A stretch of 33,754 nucleotides of DNA, from assembly GCA_964553745.1 (NCBI GenBank), contig CAZKLD010000016.1, forward strand, positions 1 to 33,754, in the 5' to 3' direction. The translations under genes and the position numbers were made by a program. Below, piece after piece: positions 1 to 11,219 of this stretch. Below the pieces are notes generated by a model. The model searched no databases and was not told the DNA's origin. It saw nothing but the letters and a program-made list of their open reading frames with translations. Position 1 is the stretch's first letter, and each line of letters opens with the position of its first letter. The stretch is from STC-113 sp964553745 (GTDB taxonomy: Bacteria; Patescibacteriota; Gracilibacteria; BD1-5; UBA2023).

Positions 1-9
1 CAAACTATT

Positions 10-93
10 CCTTCCCTAATTTAGGGAAGGTGCCCGGAGGGGCGGATGGGTTACTCCGGCAGGCAGGGGTGCCCGGAGGGCGGATGGGTTACT
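10..93. repeat. GC-rich palindrome plus two direct repeats
   Basis: A 9-bp stem (CCTTCCCTA at 10-18, TAGGGAAGG at 22-30) leads into two direct copies of GGTGCCCGGAGGGCGGATGG plus GTTACT, at 29-55 and 68-93. The first copy carries one extra G. The block is far richer in G and C than its surroundings. The one-base length difference shifts frame between copies, which argues against a coding repeat. It resembles intergenic repeat DNA; a function cannot be read from it. Confidence 0.6.
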
Positions 94-495
94 GCATTTA
101 CCATTTGCTATCACCATTCACTGACCCGTGCGGAGCGGAAGAGCAATCATTATTAAAAGAGCATTGCATAAATGATAAAAATGAATCAATCAAATACATC
201 AATGGATGAGGAGTAAAACCTAACACTTTACAAAATATGAATAATCAGTATAATCAAAAAAGTAATAAGAAATTACTTTTTTTATGTGCAGTGTAAGAGG
301 CAGCATGCTCAATTCAGCCGTATCAGAGAGGGAATCCGTAGTCGGAATTTTATCATGAATCAGATACATGAGATAATCCGCAACAAGAATTATAAAGAAT
401 ATACCCTTAATCGAGAAGCGATATTCTCATATACTCCCAGCTACAAATTCCAGAAATGCTTCGAAGTCATCTAGTAAGCCCTAACCATTTTAATT
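94..495. other. Stretch without a convincing gene
   Basis: An open frame without TAA or TAG runs from base 3 to 296, but it crosses the GC-rich repeats and has no start inside the window. A second frame at 286-474 (GTG start, or ATG at 355) would give a basic protein of up to 62 residues ending in TAG just before the methyltransferase gene. It has no recognisable motif, no clear ribosome-binding site and no TGA-glycine codons, so I do not call it a gene. The 5' leader and promoter of the methyltransferase gene are probably here. Confidence 0.35.
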
Positions 496-1902
496 ATGAA
501 TCATTCAGCAAGAAATCTTCCCGAATCTGAAGAGGCAGATATTCATCCGGAAACTAAAGCGATAAAATCGGAATGGAATCGTCATTCTGCCTATCAGTGG
601 GTGTATTTTGACGAGAATTATAAGAAAATGATAAGCCATTATCTGGCTGGAAGATTGACATGAAGTAATCTGGAAATCTGATGATGATGGTATCTTTCTC
701 ATCCGAATTCTGCTGTTATAGACGTATCTGAAGTGGCTCTGGAATATAATCCTGCTAAAAACAAAAAATGCTTTGACCTTGATGATTTATGAAGATGAAA
801 AAAACTTCCATATCCAGATCATTCATTCGAATCCGCCACAATGATAAGTGTGTGGCAATATCTCCGATTCCCGAAAAAACTCCTTATGGAACTCGAGAGG
901 GTATTGGTACCGGGATGAGAGCTCTATATCATCAATGAACAATGAGCCTGAATTACTGAGCTGATAAAGCAATCAGGTCATACGCGTGGCATCTGTCAGC
1001 AAGTGCAGGAATTATGATATTCGGCAATCAAGGAAGATATAGAGATTATCTGAAAAGATCATTGCTGATTCAAGGCCGTGATAGTCTCAATGCCGCAAGA
1101 AACCCTATTCGGCAAGGTTTCTGAAGTAAAGAGAAAAGCGTCCATCGTCATGACTCAGGAAGAAGCCGAAGAAGAGGAGGAGACAAAAGCGAATCGATTC
1201 AAACAAGATTACACAGAGAAATGATACAATAGGGCAGAATTTATGCTGCATAGCTTGAGGGAATATCCTGTTACGCAATTCAGCATCGATCTCAGACAGA
1301 GATTTGAGGATTTTTCAAAGGATTATAAATCTGCTACATGAGAGGATGTACTGCTCTGTTCTTTTGAATATTCCGATATGAAATTGGATATGGCGACAAG
1401 CGACATCGAAATCATGGTCGAGCTCCATGCGAAAAGTTTCAAAGACCAGACAAAGGAGGATCTTCTTCGTAAATATAAGCTGAGAGCCTGCAATCATCAT
1501 ACATCGCTTGAAGTAGAAGTAAAAAAACAGCTGAATTGACAATCTGCTGCCGAGTCAACCCTTTTTAATTATTTCATCCCTTTCCTTACGAATACGGCTT
1601 TAAATAGCTACACCATATCATTGCAGAAACAGCTATATGATAATCTTAAGAAGACATACTCCGTTAAGTTGGATGAATGGATACATGATAAAGTAGCCAG
1701 AAGGCTGTACTATCTTATATCTGACAATAAACAGAGAAAGCCTATCGATAGTCTGATTGCCAGGAAGAGGGAAATTGAGAAGGAAAAAATCCCAACCGCA
1801 TGAACAAAGCCTCTGACATATCTTCCTTATATGAGAAAGATAAAGGATCTGATAGGTTCCGAAGCTTCTTTCAGTCCAAGAACTTTTAATTTCGATGATT
1901 AA
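496..1902 (+). CDS. Class I SAM-dependent methyltransferase with long C-terminal extension
   Basis: 468 aa from ATG to TAA with TGA read as Gly. The N-terminal third is a Methyltransf_11-like Rossmann domain. Motif I is NLEIGGG at residues 58-64, with all three glycines of GGG encoded by consecutive TGA codons. An acidic strand end (VIDVS) follows, then a post-motif LPYPDHSFE and the late motif ERVLVPGGELYI near 133-145. Residues from about 200 on are charged and helical and match nothing I recognise; they may select the substrate, which is unknown. The next gene starts 11 bases after the stop, so the first three genes probably form an operon. The methyltransferase fold is well supported; small-molecule versus protein or RNA substrate is open. 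Confidence 0.8.
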
Positions 1903-1913
1903 TTGTTTTAATC

Positions 1914-2552
1914 ATGAAAATACCTCCTGAAAATATGCCAGTACGCATGAACAATGCATTTGAGGCTTATCCATCAATAGAAAAAGCACTGTATCTCCTT
2001 GAATGAGATTGAGCAGTGGGATTCCGAAACCTCTATGAACTCTTGAAGGATGATTTCGCATCCTTAAGCCCAACAATTATTGATAGGCTCAGAAGTTGAG
2101 TGATAGGCAAAATCCAATATCTTTTGAGATGCTGAAGCTGGAATGACCTTAAATGATGTGAAGATGTCCTTCGGATGTTCTCTATCGAGGACATCTGATT
2201 TTCGCCTGAAATGATAGCTTTCATTGAAGAATACCTTCCGAGATGCAGCTACAAGATGCTAGAGAGGATGGTTCCTTCCTGATTGAGCTATACGAAAGGC
2301 AAATTCTATATACGATCCGACATCCCGAAGGCCTATTTCGAGAAGTACTGAAGAGAATTCCATCAGACCGAATACACAAGGACCATACTTCTCGAATTCT
2401 CTTTCACTCCCGAGGAACTCACAGAATCTTTCATTATCCGACTCACAGAAATGAGGAATGTCTTCTATCGCATATACAAAAGCCCCAAATCTCTAACTGA
2501 AACGCTCAATTTCATCAAAAAAGGGGTAAAGTGAATTTTAGAAATTTCATAA
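1914..2552 (+). CDS. Hypothetical protein, 212 aa
   Basis: Open from ATG to TAA with TGA as Gly. The protein looks mostly helical, contains several aromatic residues in its second half (residues about 125-165) and ends in a basic helix. I see no signal peptide, membrane segment or catalytic motif, and I do not recognise the family. It lies 11 bases after the methyltransferase stop and 10 bases before the ASCH gene, so it is probably co-transcribed with both. TGA glycines are interspersed throughout, which supports it as a real gene native to this genome. Confidence 0.7.
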
Positions 2553-2562
2553 CCATTTCCTC

Positions 2563-2988
2563 ATGCATCATATCGCAATCCTGAATCCTAAATGGAAGCT
2601 TCTTGAGAAGATAAAATCTTGAGAGAAGACTGTCGAATCAAGATGGTACAAGACCAAGAGGAACCCTTGGAATAATATTATCGCAGGGGATACGGTATAT
2701 TTCAAAGATGCCTGAAAGAAGGTTGTGCTCATGGCACAGGTGACAAGAGTACTGCAATTTGAGGATTTCGGAGAGGCTGAATTCAATGTGATAATCGAAA
2801 AATATGGAAAATCCATAGCCCTTCTCAATACATCATATTTTCCATGGTATTCTTCGAAGAGATATTGCATATTGGTTTTCCTTTCAGATCCGCAAGAGAT
2901 AATACCTTTTGACATCAACAAGACATGATTTTGAATCTGATGCGCATGGATTTCAATAGATGATATAGATCAAATTCGGATATGATAA
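2563..2988 (+). CDS. ASCH-domain (PUA-like) protein
   Basis: 141 aa. The N-terminus carries the typical ASCH signature: a tryptophan and lysine-rich strand, then SGEKTVESRWY at residues 19-29 (Gly20 is TGA), a basic loop, and IIAGDTVYFKDAGKKV, the GD turn before a strand. ASCH domains have the PUA-like fold and generally bind RNA or nucleotides; some have ribonuclease or amidohydrolase activity. It closes the first three-gene block: 140 bases with a promoter follow before the next gene. The domain is clear from motif spacing, but its ligand is not. Confidence 0.8.
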
Positions 2989-3010
2989 TGAACGGCTTCA
3001 ATCAGTAAAT

Positions 3011-3038
3011 TTGACAAAATATGAATATTCCTTATAAA
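3011..3038 (+). promoter_or_regulatory. Probable sigma-70 promoter of the transglutaminase-VWA / AAA genes
   Basis: TTGACA at 3011-3016 and TATAAA at 3033-3038, with 16 bases between. It sits in the only sizeable gap (140 bases) within the plus-strand gene run and about 90 bases before the ATG at 3129. This suggests the large VWA and AAA genes can be transcribed independently of the three genes before them. Confidence 0.6.
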
Positions 3039-3128
3039 ATAGCTATAAAGTTGATGTTTTTTTGCCTTTTTAAGAACTAAATGTTACTATGGCATCAAGG
3101 CATATTCTTATAAAAAAATGTATCAAGC

Positions 3129-5708
3129 ATGGGGAATATCGATTCTGAAAATCATAATAGCAGTTTTAAGGAAACTATAGAGGCAATAAAGATTTACTTA
3201 GAAAGGCTTCTCTGAATGAGGACGGAGAATCTTAAAAAAAATGTAAAACAGAATGTTTCAGAGGTTCTTGAGCAGAAAAAACCCGAGAAATCCTTCTTCA
3301 AAAAGATGAAGGATCTTATTGTGTGAGAAGATGAATCATCTGTTCAGCCGCAAAAAAGCAATTCATGATTTGAGGAGCATCCGGAGGATCATGACAAATA
3401 TATACCTCATGACATGGAATTCTGAGAATCTCTCTGAGAGGAGTCCAGATTCGCAGAGGTATATCCATGATTCACCTGATACTACACCTCCTGAAAAAAA
3501 TCATATTTCGACCCCCAATCCAATCTCTGGTCAAAAAAATCTTCACTGTCAGCTCTCAGCCAGAATGCTGTAAAAACCGGCAAATCCTATACCTATTCCT
3601 GAGTCATCAAAAATGGGACAATCCCTGTTCCGCTTCCTGAGTGAGCTTTGCCTGACGCTAATTCCATATGCTTCAGTGGCAAATCCTTGCCTATTTTTCA
3701 GGTAGATCAGAATAATTGCGTTTATATCGTATCCAGCGAGAAGCAATATATAAGCTTCGATTTCTATGTGTCACAGGATGTTCCCGCTAATACTCCCGTA
3801 TTGGAAGACTCAGAGAAAATCTCTTATGGGAATTTGACTGATGATACTAAATATTTTCTGTCCAAGCTTAATTGAGATTCGCTTTGAAAAGCTGAGGAAA
3901 TCAGAAATATGATCAAAAATGGAAAGAAATATTCAACTAGACTGCAATGAACTCTGAGAGACAAGTCGAATTCCCGAAATTACATTGCAAATCTTGATAA
4001 ATCCGAAGTTCTTGAATGTTTCAGTGCAAATACTTTATTCGTAGCTTTGTGCAGAGAGATCTGAATTCCTGCCAGACTCGTGGAATGATATATGGTCCAG
4101 AGTCTCGCTAAGGATTGAAAAGCTCTTCTATGAAGCAACAAATGACATGCATGGTCAGAGATATGGGATGAGAAAAACTCCATATGGAAACGCATTGATG
4201 CAACGCCGTCTAAAAAAGAGAATTGAGAAGATTCGAATCAGAATATGGATGGACAGAACTCAAGTGGCGGCACATGAGATACAAATATGGATTCGCCAGA
4301 TGATAGCTCATGATCCGCTTGAAAAAGTCCATGAAGCCAATCGGGGAAGAGTGGTGGTAAGCCGTGAAGCGAAGGTGAGCCGCAGCAGTGAGAATGATGA
4401 GAATGATGAGATGATTCCCAGGGTGGCGCATCCGATCAGGCCTGAGGACAGAGACCATGACAATCCGCTAAATCCCCAAAAGAAGCACTAGAGGATATTA
4501 TTTCAAAAGCAAAAGACGATAGTGTCACAAAGCAGGCAGAAAAGTTGAAAGAGGTTCTAGAGAAACTGGAAAACACATCTTCGAAAGAGCAAATAAGAAA
4601 AGTGCTTGATGAAACGTGACTTGAAGATTTTGCCAAGGAAATCGCAGATAAAATATGAAATGAGGAGATTCTCAGTCAGGAAAAAGCTCAGTTGAATAAA
4701 ATAGAAGATGAACAAGATCTGGATAGGACACTTGATAATAGCTTGTTGGATGAGGAATTCAAAAATAAGCTGAAAGAGTACTCCCGAGCCATCAGAAAAC
4801 AGATTCAGGAGCAGAAGAAAAAGCTCAAGTCCGATATGGACCGAATGTGATTCAAGGAAGAGGAAATGCGGCTTTATAGGATGTATAAGGAATTGGAGAA
4901 AGAGATCGAGTCCGAAGTGAGGAAACAGATACTCAGCCTCGAGAAAATCCTTCCGCCGAAATTCAGGACAGTCAAGGATGAGAATAATTATCACGCATCA
5001 GGAAATTCACTTTGAAATACCGGTAAATTGATCGAACACCATCTCACCTGAGATCCGAAAATTTTCCAGAGGAATGCTCATGAGAAGGAATCGAATGAGA
5101 TCAATATGTACGAGACCGTCATTATCGATAGGTCATGAAGCATGGGAAGATTCGATGATCCGAACTCACCCCTGAGAGAAACTGTCAAAGCAGCCATAAT
5201 AAGGGCAAAGGTACTAGAATACTTCAAAGTCAATTTCTCAATCCTTATATTCGATACCGAGCTGGAGGAAGTCATGGAATTCGGTGAGAAATTCTCTGAA
5301 AGATGAAAATGCCTCATCCCTTCAAAGCTAATGAGAGCAGTGATGAAGAATTGATGAACGGATATCGGAAAGCCTTTATCCTACACCTTCAATTCGATGA
5401 AGGAATATTCTCGAAAAAATGGCCTAAAATCATTTTGAAACATATCTTTCTTAGGTGATTGAAGACCGAGTGATTGACTCATGGGCTGAGCATTGAAATG
5501 ACTTATAAATCAGATAAGATCTGCAGGCTTTTGACTCACAGCTTATTATATAAATTGATCAAGACAGGATTCATGAGAACTCCAAGATTATTTCTGAAGC
5601 GAGGAATCGTGATGAACCATAATAGTCCAGGATGTGAAGGAGCTCACAGAGAAGCTTATATGAGCCAATAATAGGAATCTGCGAAAAATCATCGCAAAAT
5701 ACAGATAA
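3129..5708 (+). CDS. Transglutaminase-like / von Willebrand factor A fusion protein
   Basis: 859 aa. Residues 1-~130 are charged and probably flexible. Residues ~285-360 form a transglutaminase-like core: Cys297 in ECFSANTLF, the strand REIGIPARLVEGY, His340 in GHAWSEIW and Asp357 in RIDATP, so the Cys-His-Asp triad is intact. A Gly/Ser/acidic linker follows (about 365-430, many TGA codons), then a charged coiled coil (about 435-600). The C-terminal ~200 residues are a VWA domain with a complete metal-ion site: Asp667-x-Ser669-x-Ser671 (DRSGS), Thr744 (GGTDIG) and Asp777 (LGDGRPSD). No signal peptide or membrane span is seen, so it is probably cytoplasmic. The partner AAA gene starts 38 bases later. 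In many bacteria MoxR ATPases, VWA (DUF58) proteins and transglutaminase-like proteins are separate neighbouring genes; here two are fused. The substrate is unknown. Confidence 0.85.
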
Positions 5709-5746
5709 CAATTTAATTTTAAAATAATATTTATAACAATATCTTT

Positions 5747-8700
5747 ATGATAAATTCAGCAGTCAGCCTTCAGGATTCAGCCAATAAATCGAGAGTGCTT
5801 AAGACAAAAGCCACCAACATGGATAACCTGATGGAGGGTGCGAGGGAGAAGCTTAAAGTGAAGTTCGAGGGCATCCCGATCTTATCTGGCGCATATTATT
5901 CTTCGACCGATTTCGATATTAAATTCACTGATTACCTGAAGAAGAATTTCCCAGTCTTTGCAGAATCTTTGGCAAGTCTGATGCGGGCGTGAAATTCCAA
6001 CATAAGTCTCTCAAGCCTTAAACAGGATAATTACATCTGAAAAAGCATTTACCTCAAGTTGTGATTGAGTCTGTTTGAACTCAAAAAGATATACACACAG
6101 GACGATTTTTATATTTTTCTGTCAGAAGACTGATGTTATTATAATGTTAAGATTGCCGAATTCGATTCAAAATGAATAATGGCTCCTTCATTTAAGCCTT
6201 GAAGACCTCCGATGAATACTAAAAGCAATATCATAAGGGATTTTGCATTGAACAATACCTGAAGCTCTATCCAATTGATTTCCGGATGAAATGTGGTGAG
6301 CACAATAGTATGAGACCTTTTCACCATTGTAAATCCTGAAGCCTGAGATGCTATAATAGTCAACAATAATTTGCTGGAGATCATGAAGTTGGATGCGAAT
6401 TGAATCCAGACAACACTTGATACGATAGCGCATCCATATTGAGAAATCAAGAAAATCTCAATCGATAATAATGCCAATTTCCTTCTTATTATCTCAAAAT
6501 ATGATACTCAATCGAAGTTCCATGTTCTGCACAGGAAGACTCTAGAGTGCATCGAGACTTTCGATGATATAGTGGATATCATCCTTATAGACAATAAGGA
6601 TGATGTTATAGTGCTTAATAAAGAGGGAAATGTAATCTCCATAGACACGAATTTCGACCAATTTGCAAAATGATTCATAGATGACGGTGAGGTCGTTAAG
6701 GACTGAGCACAGAGGATTACCAGAATCGAAGACAAGACAAGAGTGGATCTCGAGAATCTTCTTGTGAATTGAGGGATTTCTGTTGATTTGGCTGCCGCAA
6801 GGAATGGGAATTGACACAAGGAGAATTGAGTCTCCGTCGATTCTGCCATAGTCGAACAGCTTTGGATGACAAAAGTCTGAGATGAAGAAACCTTAAAAAC
6901 ACTTTTTGAAAAAGCCGACAATGCGGAAAGTATCGAGCTAGTGCATGACGCGTTCCTGCAGATAAAGCTCAATCCAGCGGTTTCTGCCGTAAAATGAATC
7001 TCTGATAGCATAGAGACTGCGATAAATAAAAAAAGATATGAGATAAAGATGAAGGATTTCTCTGACAAGCTGATATTGATTTCGGAGGATTTGGAAAAAC
7101 TTGATCCTCAGGCAGAAGATTATTTCTTGAGTCTGAATATCATAAAGACGAGGCTTGATGACTTAAAGAAACTACGTTCCCAGATTCCTCTTGTCGCAAA
7201 AGATATGGATGAGGTTCTCAAGAAGCTTGCAGCCTGCATCGCGGAAGATATTTCCGGATTTCAGAAGGCAAATAGCGAATCTGTAATAAAATCCATTGAA
7301 TCCAACCTTTGACTTTTAAGCGAATTCCTCAAATGAGTGGATTTCATGGCTTCCATTACCCAAGTCTATGCATCTGATCTCTGGAAGCAGACGGAAAGTA
7401 TGATTGAATTGCTTGAAGATACACAGAAAGATGCTTATAAAAAGAAGCTCCTTTCAGTTATTACACTTAGGCAGCAAGAGCTTCTTAAGGCAGAAAGGGA
7501 AGAGCGGGAAAATGAATGAAGGGCAATCAAGGATGATATAAGCGAAGTCAATTCTTACATCACTCAATTATCTGAAATTCTAGAAACCATAGACGATGAA
7601 TCGAATTTGGACATAATGAAATGAAGCGATGCCCTTTATCTGAGGATTACAGATAAGATTGCACAATTTCCGGTTAAAGATGCGGAAAAGCTGACATTAA
7701 GGCTTAATTCGATATTCGATGATAGAAAATTGAAGATAAAGCTTCAGAGGCTGGATAATAAATGAGTCGTAAATTCACTTGATGAATATTGAATAAGCAC
7801 ATTCCTCTATTACTCCGATACTGCGAACAATCTCATATGATACAAGGTTAAATGAAACAGATTGCCTGACTCAAGAGTCAGGCTCGAATTATGTTATGAT
7901 GATTGAACCTGTTTTGATATTGATAGGTATCTTCAGAATCCTGGATTCTATTCGGATGCCATAATATCAGATACGCTCAAAGCTGAAATGACACAGCAGG
8001 AATTCTTCAAGTACGAAAGGAATATTTCGGAATGGAAAAAAGTCTGAAAACCGAAACTTGCAAAACTATCAGAAAAATTTATTAAAGCTAAAGATGATGA
8101 TGAAAAAAGAAGGTTGATTCAGATGATAAGAGAGGTTAAGGGGTTCTATGCGCAGGCCAGAGTGACAGAATTATTTGCTATCACTCTTGCCGACAAGCTT
8201 AATTTGAACCCGAGATCCCATCTTGAGAGGATTAACCCGAAATTCATAGTGCTAGATGAAGAAAAGGAACTGCTCACTAAGATGAGCAGAGGTTTCTCTA
8301 TCCAGAAACAAGAGCAGAAATGAATCGATATCCTTGAGTGATGACCAGGTCTCGGTAAGACTGAAATATGCAGGTTTTTTGCCGCCGCAACTAATAGAGA
8401 ACTGATTAGGGTTCAGTGTTCTAAGATGGACCCGTCTGATATGTTTTTCTCTCCGCAGCTCAAGGCAGGAGAAACTTCACGTGCACCGGCAGATTGGATT
8501 AAGCTGATGCAGAAGCCTGGAACTATTGTTCTTTTCGATGAGATAGATAAGCTCAATGCAGAATCTTTTGAGAGGTTGCATAGCTTATTCGATGCATCAA
8601 GATCAGTTTATGATCCGCAGATGTGAATGGTCAAAGCGCATCCTGATTCGATTTTTGTCTGAACGCGCAATTCCTACGAGAAAATGTCAAATCCGATAGT

Positions 8701-9160
8701 CTCCAGATCCGTCATCCTGAAAGTCGAAGCCCCAGGTCAATTGAATGAGGCATTCAAAGTTTCTAAATACACTTCAATAGAATTCTTTGAAAGAATATCT
8801 TATGATGATTTCAATAAGCTTTGGACAAAATTCGTTATTGATAAAGAAGCCCCTGGAAGCTCAGCTTGAGAGAAGAAGATTTTTGAAACTATCCAGAATA
8901 TCCATAAGCTAATTTGAATCCTTAATGATTTAAGGGCAAAACAGACATCGGACGCATATGAGGACAAATTCGAATATGAATTATCTTACAGGGATGCGGA
9001 ACAGATTTTCTTGAGATACAATATGGATGGCAGCTCTTCATTCAAGGACAAGATCATAGAGATACTTATCCCAAAAGTCAGAGCGGTTGTCTATTCTGCA
9101 GAAGACAAAGATATTCAAGAGAAGATCGCACTAGATATAATCAATGCTGAGTTCAAATAA
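5747..9160 (+). CDS. MoxR-like AAA+ ATPase with N-terminal propeller-like and coiled-coil regions
   Basis: 1137 aa, unusually long for a MoxR-type protein (typically about 300-350 aa). Residues ~1-90 are unassigned. About 120-320 is beta-rich with short strand repeats like a partial beta-propeller. About 350-620 is strongly helical and charged, a coiled coil. A small beta region follows (~640-700). The AAA module is at the C-terminus: Walker A GGPGLGKT at 865-872 with Gly865 and Gly866 both TGA, Walker B VLFDEIDKL with Asp931 and Glu932, then a sensor-1-like IFVGTRN and the arginine-containing NPIVSRSV. A helical lid follows. It should hydrolyse ATP as a ring and act on or with the VWA protein encoded just before it. 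The general order resembles long 'DNA repair ATPase' (DUF3686-type) proteins, but I cannot confirm homology. Confidence 0.85.
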
Positions 9161-9252
9161 GTCTCTATTCAATTGACCATTAAAGTAGATTTAAAATCTG
9201 AATTGTTTTTTTCCTGCAATAAGATATTATAAAGCTTGATATTATTTAATTG

Positions 9253-10458
9253 ATGCCGATGAAAATAGACGCATACATAAAAAAGTGGCTGGAATCCTGA
9301 ATCATAAGCAAAGAGCAGGCTGTCCAGATGTTTGATGATTCTAGAGAGATAATCGAGTCTGAGAAAAAGAACAGGGTTGCCGGTATGTTCGGGTCTGTCT
9401 GAGCAGTTGTCTTGGGCATATGACTCATATTGTTCATAGGCAGTAATTGGCAAGAGATACCGGTTTTCATTAAAATTATATCCACTTTGTGACTTTGCGC
9501 ATTAAGCGCTTTTGGAGCATACCGATTTGAGGAGCTCTGAGATAGGCCAAGGACTGCTTGAACACTGGCTTTTCTTGCTTCTATATTCTGGTGAGCCACT
9601 GTGATTTTGGTTGCACAGCAATATAGTACCTGAGACAACAGCAAAATACATTATATCATCTTAATGTGGATGGCGGGTATAATCCCAGCGATCTATGCAT
9701 TCAATTCCGCCGCAACTGCATGATTATTTGCAGTCTTGACCATGAGTTGGGTATCTTCTTATGTTTCTTTTTTCAGATGAGATAGTGAATATTTCTCATT
9801 ATTGGCCGCAGGACTCATACTCTATTGACTATGAGGATTGCACTATGCCTTTCCTAAATACCAGAGAATCTGAAGGGTATACAGGATTATATGACTTTAT
9901 GTTTCAATGTTCATCTTCCTTGTTTTTTCTGTATTCAGGAATTACGAATTCCATAGAGCAACAACAGAATGACTAGGTAGGTTCGGATTGCCATTTGCAG
10001 TAGCTGGCGCATTTATTCTGATGAGCGCATACATAGCTAGGAAGAATTATTATAAATCCCTGCTTGAGCATCTTCCTGCAATAGTCTGAATCATATTAGC
10101 CGCATGGGCGCTATTCATCGGTTCCAATACCTCGATCGATTATTATAACTACAATAACTCAGATTCAATTTTCTTACCTATTTTCATCGCGATGAATGCA
10201 TATATCGTGATTATCTCTACACTGGTGCTATGGATATGATATGCCAATCGAGATTCGAAATTAGTGAATGCCGGATATTTTTTCTGAACAATCTATCTTA
10301 TTGTCAAGTACTGTGAAATCTGATGGTGAATGATGTCGGCTTCATTTTTCTTCATTGCATGAGGCATTATCTTTCTCACCTTATGATATTTCGTAGAAAG
10401 GAAAAGAAGGGCAGCTATAACTAATTTTAAAATCGTATGACAAAGCGTAGACTTATAA
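9253..10458 (+). CDS. DUF2157 family membrane protein
   Basis: 401 aa. The N-terminal ~45 residues are a soluble helical DUF2157 segment (IKKWLESGIISKEQA near residues 10-24, typical of the family). About ten hydrophobic membrane helices follow, beginning GMFGSVGAVVLGIGLILF. DUF2157 proteins are integral membrane proteins of unknown function, very often encoded beside a GDYXXLXY-domain protein, as here. A second in-frame ATG lies two codons downstream and cannot be excluded as the start. The gene follows the AAA gene by 92 bases and overlaps the next gene by 22 bases, so those two are translationally coupled. Membrane glycines are frequently TGA. Confidence 0.85.
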
Positions 10459-10925
10459 TCTGACTCGTATCCTTCTGGATTATCGCTGTTCTTGGGTTTG
10501 TCGGTTACATGGAAAGCGTTAAGCTTTACTGACAGATACTCATAGTAAAGGTTGAGCCCGTCGATCCGAGAGACTTGCTCAGGTGAGATTATGTGACTCT
10601 AGGATTCCCATTCTCAAGGCCAGATATAGATATTCCTTCATCTGGTAGCTTATATGCAGAATTCACAAAATGAACCGATAATAGGCTTATAAAAATAAAT
10701 TGATATACCACAAATATGCCTTCAAGCGGAGTGGCCATCAGATGAGACATCATTAATTGACGGCTCGATTATTGAATAGAAAAGTTTTTTGTCCCTGAGA
10801 CGAGATGACTTGAGATAGAGAATGCGATCAGGACCAAGAATGTAGAAGCCGAAATCGCAATAGATAAATCATGAAGATCCATAATAAAGAATATATTGAT
10901 AGATTGAGTTGTCTGGAAACCTTAA
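10437..10925 (+). CDS. GDYXXLXY domain protein, membrane anchored
   Basis: 162 aa. A single N-terminal hydrophobic helix (LIIGLVSFWIIAVLGFVGY) precedes an extracytoplasmic domain with the family signature DPRDLLRGDYVTLGF; the Gly of GDY is TGA. Partners of this family are DUF2157 proteins, and this gene overlaps the DUF2157 gene by 22 bases in another frame. A role in envelope function is likely from topology and association, but no biochemical activity is established. The gene closes the plus-strand run and is followed 21 bases later by a rho-independent terminator. Confidence 0.85.
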
Positions 10926-10946
10926 ATATCTTGCTAATCATTTCAT

Positions 10947-10980
10947 AAAAGCTCTTACTTTTGGTAAGAGCTTTTATTTT
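10947..10980 (+). terminator. Rho-independent terminator after the GDYXXLXY gene
   Basis: Twelve-base stem AAAAGCTCTTAC / GTAAGAGCTTTT at 10947-10958 and 10964-10975, a five-base loop, then a T-rich tail. It could also act on transcripts arriving from the tRNA-Ser side on the minus strand. Confidence 0.85.
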
Positions 10981-11101
10981 TTGGTTGTACATTTTCATTC
11001 CGAGGCCTCAATTAAAAGTTGCTGGTTTCCGTAATCCCTGAACTAGAATCTATAAAAATATACAATACATTTTTTACAGAAGGATTAGTCACAGTTAACA
11101 G

Positions 11102-11123
11102 ATTCCTGGTCGGAGCCAGGAAT
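11102..11123. repeat. Short intergenic palindrome
   Basis: ATTCCTGG, six bases, CCAGGAAT: a perfect 8-bp stem in the otherwise featureless stretch 10981-11216, which shows no coding frame. It has no T-run, so it is not an obvious terminator. It resembles short palindromic intergenic repeats, but only one copy is seen here. Confidence 0.5.
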
Positions 11124-11219
11124 GACAAGCCAGGATATTCGAGTACAAGTTGATGTTTCCAGAATATCTTCTTTTTATTTATCCTAAGTTCTAAATTCTC
11201 AGCCCTAAATCCTTTTCAT

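Noticed and set aside
3..296. Open frame from the window edge ending in TAA
   Set aside because: Passes through GC-rich direct repeats that differ by one base (frame shift between copies), has no visible start, and gives a low-complexity product.
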